Shown piece by piece: positions 19,298 through 28,618 of a stretch of 29,837 bases of DNA. Position 1 is the stretch's first letter, and each line of letters opens with the position of its first letter. The stretch lies in NCBI GenBank assembly GCA_019693395.1, contig JAAMXP010004967.1:1-29837 (forward strand), given 5' to 3'. This stretch comes from Ettlia oleoabundans (Eukaryota; Chlorophyta; Chlorophyceae; Chlamydomonadales). The translations under genes and the position numbers were made by a program. The notes beneath the pieces are model-generated. The model did not search any database, was not told where the DNA came from, and saw nothing but the letters and a program-made list of their open reading frames with translations.

Positions 19298-21595
19298 TCA
19301 CTGAATGGTGGCCAGCTCAGCTGTCCCCTCCAGCACGGCCAGGAGCCCCGCCGCCTGGTTCAGTGGGTTGCGCGATTCGCCCTTCACCACGTCCACCGCC
19401 GTCTGCCCCTTGTCATTCTTGGCACCAATATCCGCCCCCGCTGCAAGCAAAATGCGTACGCACTGCTCCCTCCCATACCTGCGGGCACAATAGGAAGGAC
19501 ACAGTCCACAGGTAATGATCAACATGAGACAGTGCAAGATGGTGTCCGAAACGGAGAGCTACTGCCGCTGTCCCAGTGCAGGCTTCGCCTGCATAGAAAG
19601 GTCGGCACGGAAGCTCCACTGCACGCCACCTGCATCCGGCACTGCACTGCTTCTGCTGCCGCTTTGGTGCTGGGCCCTGACATGCCCGTCAACCACTGCA
19701 ACCTTTCTGCCACCAGCCCCCAACGCCCATCAATCGCGCCAACTACCCTCCCTGCACGCACCCAGCTGCATAGTGAAGTGGCGTGTTGCCTGTCTTGTCT
19801 GTTGCATTTGTGTCAGCGCCATTATCCAGCAGCGCTTGCACAGCCGGTGCGTGATCGTAAGCTACTGCGTAGTGCAGCGCGCTCCGGTTCTCCCCGTCTG
19901 TCAGCCCCCCCTTGCCGATGGCCATATAGTCCTCAATCGCCTCAACATCACCGTACCTGGCAATGGGGAATTGCAGGACTTAATACAATAATAGCAGTCA
20001 AGTAGGACATTTTGCGTAGATGATGGTTAAAGATAAGTAGTGGATGTGGTACGCGTGTGCCCAATAGGCAGGTTTATTGCTAAGGCCATCGGTTGAGGAC
20101 AGGTGGCGAGAAGGCCCAGAAAATATACAGGCGATAATCTGGAAGAAGCTGCAACAAATGCATTTAGACGGCCCCAGCCCGCACCCTCACTGTGCTTACT
20201 TTGCGGCATCCAGGATGTTGTTGACCTCTGGCGGCGGCGGAGGGGCTGCTGCTGCGGGTGTGGGTGCCGCGTCAACAACGTCCCCCATCCTCTCCCCAAT
20301 TGTCTGCACGCAGCCAGGTGAGCTGATTAGCCAACCAAGCACGCAGGCAGGAAGGCAGGCAGGCAGGTCAGGCAGAAGGAAGCCCACAGCATGCAGGGGC
20401 CCTATCCGGCTGCAAACGGGGGGACACCACAGCCATAGCTTGCACACCGCTGCAGCATTACGCAAGTATAGGGTGCGAGGGTGCAGGTTATCACACTAAG
20501 CGCAGTGCAAAGCTGCGCACCGCCAGGAAGGTTGGGTCGTTCATATACTTCATCATGGCTGCCATGCCCCCCGCCCGAATCTCCTCAAACACGGGCTTCA
20601 GCTCGGGATCCTCCCTGCACACCGGGTGTATGTTGGGGCAATCAGAGGAGGATTTCGCTTGCTTTCAGTTGGTCGCCTTGACCTTGCGGTCCTATTGCAA
20701 AAGGCATGCAGGCTTGCAGATAAGTAAGCACCGGTCTGATAGCCAAGGTGTTCCACTTAGCGGTGGGGATCAGGCTGCTGAGTGAGTTACCCAACAAGGC
20801 TGGAAGAGATCTGGATGTGTATAACAATTGCTGCCCCTGTGCTTGGCTGACTGCTGCCTGGTGTCGGCCAGCTCTGCAACTGTGGGCCAACCGGCACGCA
20901 CCTCAGCTCTGCCATTTTCTGCATGAAGGCCGGGTTTGACATGGCAGACCTGCATGTAGGATGGAAAGGCCAGTATTGATAACAGCAGTCCCATTCACCT
21001 CAGCAGAGCATCCCATAGGCACGGTGGTTTTGCCTGTGCACTTCATGTCATGTCCCGGCCTCATGCAGCACCAGTCTTTCCCCACCACTGGTGGCCAACA
21101 TTCCCGCCACCAGCCCTGACCCTCCTCTCGAGCACTGTTAGGTGCTTACATCATAGAACCCATCTGTGCCTGCACCGCTGGGTTGGACATCGCCTGTTCC
21201 ATCTGCTTCATCTTGGCTGCAACCTGCAGGCAGCAACAGGAGGCGAACCCAGCACAGTGTGGAGAATGAGGCAAAAAGGGAAGTCGAAGGAGCAGGACAT
21301 AGTGAATGGTGGCAAACAAAAAACCGAGCCTGGGGCTCAAAAAGTAAACTGACTGCATAGTGAAGGTATCCTCCAACAACTAAGGGGGCCAGGGCCAGGT
21401 AACGAACAATTGTGCAGACATCACCTCTGGGTTGGACTGCGCCTGCTCCAGCGCCGCCTTCAGTGCCGCTGCCCGCTCCTCGTCAGACTCCGCCCGGACC
21501 ACATGCAGGGGGCGCTGAGGACGCACATTGCGCCTGCCAGGTGCAATAACTGACCGGGACACGGGGCAGGGCTTCACAACTGAAGAGAGCTGCAT
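19298..21595 (-). CDS. AKR2-like STI1/ankyrin-repeat protein with transit-like N-terminus, 7 exons, 288 aa
   Basis: AKR2 proteins of plants bind outer-envelope membrane proteins in the cytosol and deliver them to the chloroplast. Exons: 21595-21425, 21223-21150, 20949-20902, 20614-20521, 20303-20200, 19956-19762, 19478-19298, all phase-consistent. Residues 1 to about 35 are basic, Ser/Pro/Arg-rich and acid-free, ending VVRA before an acidic ESDEER start, which looks like a plastid transit peptide and cleavage site. An STI1-like region follows (about 55-140): [44 protein letters not shown] and [15 protein letters not shown], typical of AKR2 and of the Hip/Hop/TIC40 C-terminal module. After an Ala/Pro linker come about three ankyrin repeats (164-260), with [20 protein letters not shown] and [16 protein letters not shown]. 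Domain order matches AKR2, but the targeting signal would put it in the plastid, so a stromal relative is an alternative. It lies next to TOC34 on the same strand. Confidence 0.82.
20343..20374. repeat. (GGCA)n microsatellite in an AKR2-like intron
   Basis: Imperfect run of GGCA/AGGC units inside the fourth intron of the AKR2-like gene. Confidence 0.65.
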
Positions 21596-21906
21596 GTTGG
21601 AGTGTGGCGGAAATCGCTATCAACTGCAGCACGCGCTAATGCCGCTCTCACTATAGCGAAGGAGCCACACTTCTCAGGCGATCAGGCAGGCAGAAGACAT
21701 CCATGCTGACCTCAGCACAGCACAGCTTTATCTCCCGTTTATCAGCGTGCAACTCATACAATACACTGCTGTTTGCTCTGTGCATTGTATCAAAGCTTTG
21801 TTACACGCGCCGCCGCGCTCCCTGGGCTTGTTCCTCCGTAAACGTGCTCGTCAGCGAGCTCCTCTTTTCCAGCCGCCTTTACCAGCAAAACACACATTGC
21901 GTCAGA
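21596..21906. promoter_or_regulatory. Shared bidirectional promoter of the AKR2-like and ferredoxin genes
   Basis: Only 311 bp separate the two divergent start codons, so both promoters and both 5' UTRs must fit here. The plus strand is open in the ferredoxin frame from an earlier ATG at 21703, but that extension lacks transit-peptide character and would consume most of the promoter. No obvious TATA box was identified. Confidence 0.55.
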
Positions 21907-23106
21907 ATGCAGGCACTGACCGCGCGCCAGGCGGCCTTGGCAGCAGCAGCAGGCGGCCCGACCCGGCGGCAGCGGCGGCAGCAGCAGCAGCGCAGCCGGG
22001 CCGGCACATTGGTGAGGGCGGATGTGGGCTTCTGCCGTGACAAGATCAGCGAGCGCAAGGACATGGTGGATCAGATTGAGGGCACCGCGAAAGTCGTGTT
22101 CCTTGGGGCTGATGGAGCAGAGGTGGAGGTGGAGTGTCCAAAGGTAGGTGCGGCCGCTATCGAGCAGTAGATTCAGTCACAGCATTCTGGCAACAAGCGA
22201 GCAACACCTTCTGTCACAAAGTTCACAAAGAGGCGAATTGAATCTCAACAATATCATCCACCCTACCCCACGGCTTGGGACGCTATTGAGCACAGGGTGC
22301 CTACATCCTTGATGCCGGGCTGGACGCTGGACTGGAGCTGCCCTTCACCTGCAAGGGCGGCATCTGCGGCTGCTGCGTGGGACGCGTGGCTGAGGGGAAA
22401 GTGGATCAGAGCGACGTGAGCACCGCACAGCAGGGCATAGCACGCGCAGCGCCCGCAACGGAGCGTTTCTTGTTCCCACAGATGTCGCCCAACCACATGC
22501 CAGTTGCAGTGACATTTTTCAGGACCAGCACGTGGTGTTGGCAGCTTTGAAGGCTGCGGAAATCATGTGGACACTGCTTTCCAGATGCACGAACAAGCAA
22601 GCCGCCTTGAGCAGTCATGCACCCACATTGAACTGCGGCCTGTCTCTCATGCAGATTGCTGACCTGTCCTTTGTGCTGACCGATGAGGAGGTGGAAAACG
22701 GCATCACCATGCTATGCATGGCACGCCCCGTCAGCGATGTTGTGCGGGTGGAGACGCAGGTGACAAGCCTGTGCACTTCTGCTTGGCCTGAAGTGCATCC
22801 ATGCAGGCAGCCTGCGAAACATAACTGACCGGCACGTTGAAAGCCGTGCCCAAGTGCATGGCGTCAACCATGCCAGAACTTATTGCCAAGCTGCACCTGC
22901 TTGTGTGCAAGCATAATGCCAATCTTTTGACCCCGGTCCACCCATCGTACGTCCTGCAGAGCGACTGGGGGTATGCCCTGGGCAGCAATGAGTGGAAGGG
23001 CCCTACCGGGCACATCCTTGGCAAGAAAGTCGACCCGCTGATGGGGCGCCGTTGGGACGAGATTCAAGAAGAGACAGCTGAGGACACAGCAGCGGTGGCC
23101 AGTTGA
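21907..23106 (+). CDS. Plastid [2Fe-2S] ferredoxin-like protein with C-terminal extension, 4 exons, 202 aa
   Basis: Small electron carrier predicted in the chloroplast stroma. Exons: 21907-22143, 22296-22415, 22655-22759, 22960-23106, all phase 0. Residues 1 to about 42 are Ala/Arg/Gln-rich without acidic residues and end LVRA, a typical algal transit peptide. The ferredoxin fold follows (AKVVFLGADGAEVEVECPK). The cluster ligands are Cys98, Cys103 and Cys106 in FTCKGGICGCC and Cys140 in MLCMARP, giving the C-x4-C-x2-C pattern with 33 residues to the fourth Cys, a little longer than the usual 28-29 of photosynthetic ferredoxins. About 55 residues follow the ferredoxin core (SDWGYALGSNEWKG, LMGRRWDEI), unlike PetF. 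This points to an FdC/FDX7-8-like class rather than the main photosystem I acceptor. The start at 21907 was preferred over an in-frame ATG at 21703 because it begins the transit peptide directly. Confidence 0.87.
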
Positions 23107-23333
23107 TTGAGGGACTCTACAAGGAGCTGTTGGCAAGTGCTACGAATCGCGTTGTGCTGACAGCCGCCACGTGTACTCTAGCTATGAATTGCTGTCGTCA
23201 GGTCGTTTCCGCTTCTGCCCAAGACGACTATCCTATTCCCATTTCAGATTGGACGCATGCTCAGAGGCTGCGCCACGCAGCCGCCAACTATTTACCATCA
23301 TTGACGGTGCATTGAATGTTGCCTGGGTTGCAG

Positions 23334-23338
23334 TGTAA
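23334..23338 (+). terminator. TGTAA poly(A) signal of the ferredoxin gene
   Basis: TGTAA about 230 nt after the ferredoxin stop codon. A second plus-strand TGTAA lies at 23517-23521 and could be an alternative site. Confidence 0.5.
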
Positions 23339-23675
23339 CCCAGTGCCTCGCTGGCTTGTAGCTGCTTTTTAATGGCAGCGATGATGGTGATACACAGTCT
23401 GGGTGTGCGTCTTCTTCGGCATAAGTCAATGACAGATGCAGGCGGATGCTGCAGTTCTGAGACTGTCACGCAAACAGATATTCAAGTACTTCTGTTGCGG
23501 CGTGCATCCCAAGCCTTGTAAGCCGCTGCAGATTAGAGTTGCCTGAAATGCATTCGTTGACAAGGCGCTGCATATCCGGGCAAGCAACACACAATCTGCT
23601 GCTTCGAGGCTGGGTGCGGGAGTAAGCTTCGCAACCTTTTCCTCGGCATAGTTCTGCTGCTTTTGTTGCCGTGTT

Positions 23676-23689
23676 TTACAAGTGTTACA
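23676..23689 (-). terminator. Paired TGTAA signals on the minus strand, candidate HNH gene poly(A) site
   Basis: Two minus-strand TGTAA motifs (23680-23676 and 23689-23685) in 14 bp, about 675 nt downstream of the HNH gene stop. A nearer minus-strand TGTAA is at 23893-23889. Either would give a long but plausible algal 3' UTR. Confidence 0.35.
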
Positions 23690-24362
23690 AGCAAGGATGA
23701 GGGAGTTAAGATAAACCCAGCCAGTAGGGGACGACAGCGATGCGATACGATGTGATTGCTAGGGCACAACAAAATTAGATGGCAGGGCGCTGGGTTTGCT
23801 GGGGATGCAGATTGCAGACACAAAATGAGGATTGGCAGCTGCAGCAAAAGCTGCACTAACAAAATGATACAACGTAGGCCCCTGCTCATTACAGGGTACA
23901 GCAGGGCGATATGCCGCAGCCAGCGAATGGAGCGCGGCAGGCAAGGGACAGAGAGAAGGGTTTGGGCTACTCTTGGGCTCTGAACAAGCGTACACAGGTG
24001 AGTAGCGTGCGAGGTGGCATGCAGCGGTGTGCTGTCGGGGTCAAGGGGCCAGGCACGTGGTTGGGGGGTGTGCCCAGCATGCAAGTTGGGGAAGTCAGTG
24101 CGACTGAGGCACTGGAGAGTTTGCAGTGTCAGGAACGAGGCACAAGAAAACGTGAAAAGCAGAGTGCTCCACGCAATCAAATACAAGATGGTTCGCTGCA
24201 GTGCTGCAAGGGCGGGGGGAGGTCGCCCCCATGCGGCTGTGCTGAGCAACTCAGCGCAGTTTCGCAGGCAGCGAGCGTGGCGCCAGTGACAGGAGGCCAA
24301 GCTAATTGATCATGGCATGCTGCCGTCGCGGCCAGGCTGCAGTGAGGGCCCTATACTCCAAC

Positions 24363-26186
24363 TAGCTGGCCTTCCGCTGCTTCTTCTTGCTGCGAGTGAA
24401 GGGCACAATGTACGCCTGCAGCAGCAGAGGTCAAGCAGAAAGTGCTGATGCCGGCAAGGACATTGTGGCATGTGCTTGTTGCCCAACACCCAGCGACTGG
24501 ACCGGCACCAGGTCACACTGCAAACAGGAAGTGGCCTGCCATACTGTCACGGACAATGCAGTGGAAATGTGTGCAACTGGCTGTATTGCTTGTGCACCTG
24601 CCACTCGGGGGGCAGCTGCTCCTGGTTGGTGGACCCCAGCAGCATGGCCAGCATGAATTCCATCTCATGCATCGACGGCTCCTGCAGGGGAGAAAGGGCG
24701 AGGGCAGATTGGCGAGGTTGAATAGATGATGTTGAATTTGGATGGACGATGAAAGGTTTACGCGGAAAAGGGTCCACGTCATTGGGCACATTGCACGCAG
24801 ACAAGCGCTGCAACAAGCGTTGCAGCTACGCCTGAGAAGCTCAAATATAATTAACCTATGCAGGCAGTAGCTAGACAGTATTGACCTGGCATCAGCCGCA
24901 CATCCGCTTCACACAACAATGAACTTGGTACATGACAGATGGTGCTGCACCACGCCTGCCCCTCACCTTGGGCTGCTGCCTCAGCTTCCAGCGCAGCTGC
25001 TCCAGTGACTTGTTCCCCTTCTTGCTGTTGCAGGAGGCGCAGCAGGCCACCAGGTTGGTCCACGTGTTGCCACCGCCCTTGCTCTGCGGGCGAAATGCAA
25101 GGAGGGCACGCAGGCAGGCAAGAGATGGGAACAGGTGGCTGGTTGATAGAACACTCACGAAGAGTGATCCTCTGCAGTGATGTAGCAAATAGCCGCCAAA
25201 CAGAGCTTTGGTCACCCATGCCCTTTCGCACTGCTGCAGCAAATGGCCAACTGGCATGCCAGTCTTTCACCCTACTCCGAGCGTGGCCATCCAGCGGCAC
25301 CCAAACACCCACGATCTGCCACTCTTCTCACCTGCGGCACCACATGGTCGATGGTCAGGTCTCGTGGTGAACCACAGTACTGGCACGAGTAGCGATCTCG
25401 CAGCATGATGTTGGCCCGATTGAGGGTGACGATCTGCCCGTGGCGCGGCGCGGTGCGGGTGCGGCGTACGCGCAGCACTGCGGGAAGCAGGTGCTCCAGC
25501 TGCACGCTTCGAACACTGTGCTCGTAATATTCCAGCACATCCGCCTTGTCCATCAAGTCCAGGCAAATGGCGCTGCAATTAAATAGCAGCAGCACCCATA
25601 TGTAGAACACAGTGACGGGCCAGTGCGTACCAGCACGGGATTACATGCTCCCCGGAGGGAAATGCATCACTTATGACTGCTAGCAGCTCCGCAGGGCAGC
25701 TGCACCGATGTGCACACACATGAGATCGGCGCTGGCGGGCGAGTTGCAAGGGCACCGCCTGCAGCTTGCATCTGCCACCATGGCACATGATGGCACTCAC
25801 CGTTGCCAGTTCGCCACCCCAACTGGTCTGTAGGTGCTGTCCAGCAGCAGCGCGCGGTATCGATTCAACACGCTGATGCTTCTCTGCGCCGTTGTTGGGT
25901 CTGTGGCGGGGGGCGCCGTCGCGGCAGTGGAGGTGCTGACTGCGCGCTCGGGGCCCAACCTCCCACGGTGCGCCGGCATGACACGACTGCAGGGCAAGGA
26001 AGCGCGGAAAAAATTAGCTTCACCTTGCTGACACGTTGCAATGACCCAGCCCAGCGTATCTCTTCACCTGCGAGGCCCGCTGGGCTGTGGTCTACTGCGT
26101 TGTGGCCCGGCATCACCGCTAGCAGCTGCTACGGGTGGCCTAAAGACACAGGAAGTCAGAACAGCCTGTCTCATCCTCTGCAACAT
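24363..26186 (-). CDS. HNH endonuclease-domain protein, probably organelle-targeted, 6 exons, 266 aa
   Basis: Exons: 26186-26068, 25986-25801, 25572-25332, 25083-24967, 24681-24598, 24416-24363; all junctions keep phase. The N-terminus ([20 protein letters not shown] and onward) is basic and acid-poor, as in chloroplast or mitochondrial presequences. The conserved core begins at [20 protein letters not shown] and continues with [18 protein letters not shown], the first zinc-knuckle Cys pair (165 and 168). DHVVP (177-181) carries the catalytic HNH His. [20 protein letters not shown] gives the central Asn and the second Cys pair. This layout is that of the cyanobacterial and plant HNH proteins often annotated as HNH endonucleases. 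A plastid DNA repair or recombination role is possible but not shown. The C-terminus is a short Lys/Arg-rich tail ([11 protein letters not shown]). The catalytic and zinc residues are all present, so activity is plausible. Confidence 0.88.
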
Positions 26187-26583
26187 AAACTCCGAGAAGT
26201 TGCGCTGGCTGATGCTCTAGGTGTTGCGGTCTCGAGCTACAGCTGCTGATGTGAACAGGCCCTGGCTGCGCCGCTGCACGTGATCGGTCTGCGCCAGCGC
26301 TGCTGGGTGCACCCAGGGCAGGGTGCAACCCGACACCTTCCCACACGTGGCGACACCGCTTTAACAGGCGACGGCGTGCTTGATCGCTCAAACTAGTCTC
26401 AAATTTCACTTTCCATCATCCTCCCGCTGACGTGGCCACGTCCGTCATGCTGAACCCTTCCCCCTTGAGTATTGACGTCCCAACGCAAGCACAGTTCGTT
26501 AGCTTCATGATCTACCCTCGAAGCTTCTGGACTTGATTGCTTATCGCCCGCTTTGTTCACTCGAGGCCGCCACGCAACAATCC
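26187..26583. promoter_or_regulatory. Divergent promoter region between HNH and alpha/beta-hydrolase genes
   Basis: 397 bp between divergent start codons. It contains the perfect palindrome GACGTGGCCACGTC at 26429-26442, with two ACGT cores as bound by plant-type bZIP (and some bHLH) factors, and a TGACGTCC element at 26473-26480. Both lie closer to the hydrolase start. Confidence 0.5.
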
Positions 26584-27735
26584 ATGCAGACGTCTGGGCA
26601 GCTGCAGCTGCAGCTTAGTCCCAACAAGGCCAAGATGGTCCCATACACACTGACTTTGCCACGGCATTCAGCAAGGCATCCAGCCCAGGCAGCCAGCGCC
26701 GCCGCCGCGGTGTGCTTGTTGCACGGCGCGGGGGGCGACAAGGACAGCGGCCACCTCCCTGCCGTAGCGGAAGCTTGCACCAAGACAGGCTTGGCATGTC
26801 TGCGGTTCACCTGCCGTGGCAACTTGCAGCATAGAATCCGAGCCTGCCAGGTAGGAGCACACACGGCATGGAGCCATCGGCATGTAGCTGCCATTCTGCT
26901 CAACTTCCGCCAAAGCTTAGCCTGCCCGCCTGCCTGCCTGCCTGTGCTTTGCGGTTTAGAGTCTTGTGCAAACCTCCAGCCCATGCCATGCATGCAGGCT
27001 GTGCTGGCACAGGCACAAGAGCAGCTACCGGCGCTGCAGGGCATCTCACAGTGGGTGCTGGCAGGGCACTCAATGGGCGCCCGTGTGGCGTGCTCTGTGG
27101 CCAATGCTGAGCCCCAACACATTGCTGCCTGCATGCTGCTATCCTACCCCCTCCACCCGCCAGGCAAGCCTACAGAGCTGCGGGACGATTTGCTGACCGC
27201 TGTGCAGCTGCCGGTGCTGTTGGTCAGGGGCAGCAAGGACCCATTCAGTCGGCAGAAGCATTGGGATGCAGCACTGGCACGCCTGCAAAGCGGCAGCTGG
27301 CGCCAGCACACCGTAGATGGGGGCGATCATGGGCTGCGAATAGGCGGCAAGGAGGGCGGCAGTAAGAGCCAGGATGCGCTGCAGGCTATGTGCACGGAAG
27401 TGGGGAGCTTCTTGCAGAATTTATTGCAACAGCAGCAGCCAGAGGTAGCACAGCACCATCGACAGCGACAACATCGACTTCCTCAAGACCAAAAGGAACA
27501 GCAGCAAGATGAGCAGAGGCAGCATCCTGCCACCAGTCCCAAAACAGCAGCAGGTTCAAGCGAGGGCCGCCCAGCTGCAGCAAGGGGAGCCTCCCGACAG
27601 GGCAAGCCGCAGCCCTGCGATGGAAAAGTCAAAGCAGGCCTGGGCAAGCGCAGGCAGCCTGATGAAGCTCGAACCGCAGGCACGCAGCGACAAGGGCAGG
27701 CTGGCAGATCTGCATCTTCCCGCAGGCGGTGCTAG
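26584..27735 (+). CDS. TEX30/KANL3-like alpha/beta hydrolase, 2 exons, about 334 aa
   Basis: Exon 1 is 26584-26850 and exon 2 is 26998-27735. The 147-bp intron has no in-frame stop and is a multiple of three, but removing it restores the conserved run FTCRGNLQHRIRACQ to AVLAQAQ of this family. Motifs of the TEX30/KANL3 alpha/beta-hydrolase group: HGAGGD (47-52), nucleophile elbow GHSMG with Ser114, RGSKDPF with Asp170, and GGDHGL with His200, so the catalytic triad looks complete. Plant and animal homologues have no firm substrate. The last 90 or so residues are a Gln/Arg/Lys/Ala-rich low-complexity tail not usual for the family, so the true stop or a further intron should be checked. The first ATG was chosen; the frame is open further upstream without another ATG. 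It is divergent from the HNH gene. Confidence 0.82.
   Translation: MQTSGQLQLQLSPNKAKMVPYTLTLPRHSARHPAQAASAAAAVCLLHGAGGDKDSGHLPAVAEACTKTGLACLRFTCRGNLQHRIRACQVGAHTAWSHRHVAAILLNFRQSLACPPACLPVLCGLESCANLQPMPCMQAVLAQAQEQLPALQGISQWVLAGHSMGARVACSVANAEPQHIAACMLLSYPLHPPGKPTELRDDLLTAVQLPVLLVRGSKDPFSRQKHWDAALARLQSGSWRQHTVDGGDHGLRIGGKEGGSKSQDALQAMCTEVGSFLQNLLQQQQPEVAQHHRQRQHRLPQDQKEQQQDEQRQHPATSPKTAAGSSEGRPAAARGASRQGKPQPCDGKVKAGLGKRRQPDEARTAGTQRQGQAGRSASSRRRC
26921..26944. repeat. (CCTG)n microsatellite in the hydrolase intron
   Basis: Run of CCTG units, one interrupted, within the single intron of the TEX30-like gene. Confidence 0.7.
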
Positions 27736-28618
27736 GATCGGCATTGTGATGGTTGCTCCACAGACCTCTGGTGTTGACCACCTTGCTGCTGCGTTTGGTT
27801 GTGATATGGGGAGGCCGTGTCACAGGTGTATCATCCATAGCCAGACTGGCCTACATCTTTACGAAAGTCTGCCTAATGAAATGCGGTCATTGAGCGAGCA
27901 GAGAAGCGTGTGAATGGGAGCACAAAGAGCAGTGTGAGAGGCGAGCCGCAAGGCCTTGTGGCTCGCAACAGAAAACAATGGGCAGTTGAGAAAACAGCAC
28001 CGGCACAATACAGGGGATAGCGCTGTGCGCCGGTGGCCGAAGTTGCGCACAAACACTCTCACACGTGCAAAGCAAAAAAAGCAGAAAACGACAGCAATGA
28101 AGGGAAAACAACAAACAAACGTATAGGCCACTGACGGCATCAAGACGGTTTGCTTGGTGGTAGATTGGTTGGGGTGGAAAGCTGCGCCACCTGCGCCAGC
28201 CCGCCGCGCTTAAAGTGCCGGGCAGGGGACCCCCGTTGGGCCACTTTAGCGTTCAGCCAGGGTGGATGAGAAGGGTGGATGGGTGGCTTCAGAAAGGCGC
28301 TCACTTGTCTTTGGGAGAGTCGGTGAATTCGGCTGCAGCAGGCATGCAGGGAGTGTGCAGACACATAGGTCAGTGGACAGCGGGTCAGATGTCAAGGTGG
28401 ACGGCGAGATGACGCGAGGTGCATTGTGGAATGCAGGCAACCAGGTGCTGATGCTGCATGTGCTGCTGAGCATTCGCAGGTGGCAGGCATGCAGGGTCTG
28501 GCTGACTGGCTGGCTTTGGCTGGCTGGAGAGGCCGACATAAATTGGGCTCGCAAGGCTGGATGTACGTGGCGGAGGCGTTGAAGGTGTGGCTGGCTGCAG
28601 TACGTGCTGTGCGTGTTG
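27736..28618. other. Intergenic between convergent hydrolase and HSP70 genes
   Basis: About 880 bp holding the 3' UTRs of two converging genes. I found no clear TGTAA on either strand close to the stops. A CTGG/GGCT-type repeat lies at 28498-28528. Nothing else was recognised. Confidence 0.55.
28498..28528. repeat. Imperfect (CTGG)n/(CTGA) repeat
   Basis: CTGGCTGACTGGCTGG followed by further CTGG units, in the 3' UTR side of the HSP70 gene. Confidence 0.65.

Larger units (their letters stand above)
23107..24362. other. Intergenic between convergent ferredoxin and HNH genes; 3' UTRs
   Basis: About 1.25 kb between two converging stop codons. It contains TGTAA signals for both strands. On the minus strand an unusually long stop-free frame runs 24300-23533 (255 codons, starting at a TTG). 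I could not connect it to splice sites or a family, so it is not called as a gene. Confidence 0.5.

Noticed and set aside
21703..21906. Upstream in-frame extension of the ferredoxin with an earlier ATG
   Set aside because: The extra 68 residues include a hydrophobic stretch unlike a transit peptide and overlap the shared promoter; the ATG at 21907 starts a normal transit peptide.
22481..22560. Possible extra ferredoxin exon after a cccacag acceptor
   Set aside because: Including it would insert sequence between VDQSD and IADLSF, which read as continuous ferredoxin sequence, and no suitable phase-0 donor follows.
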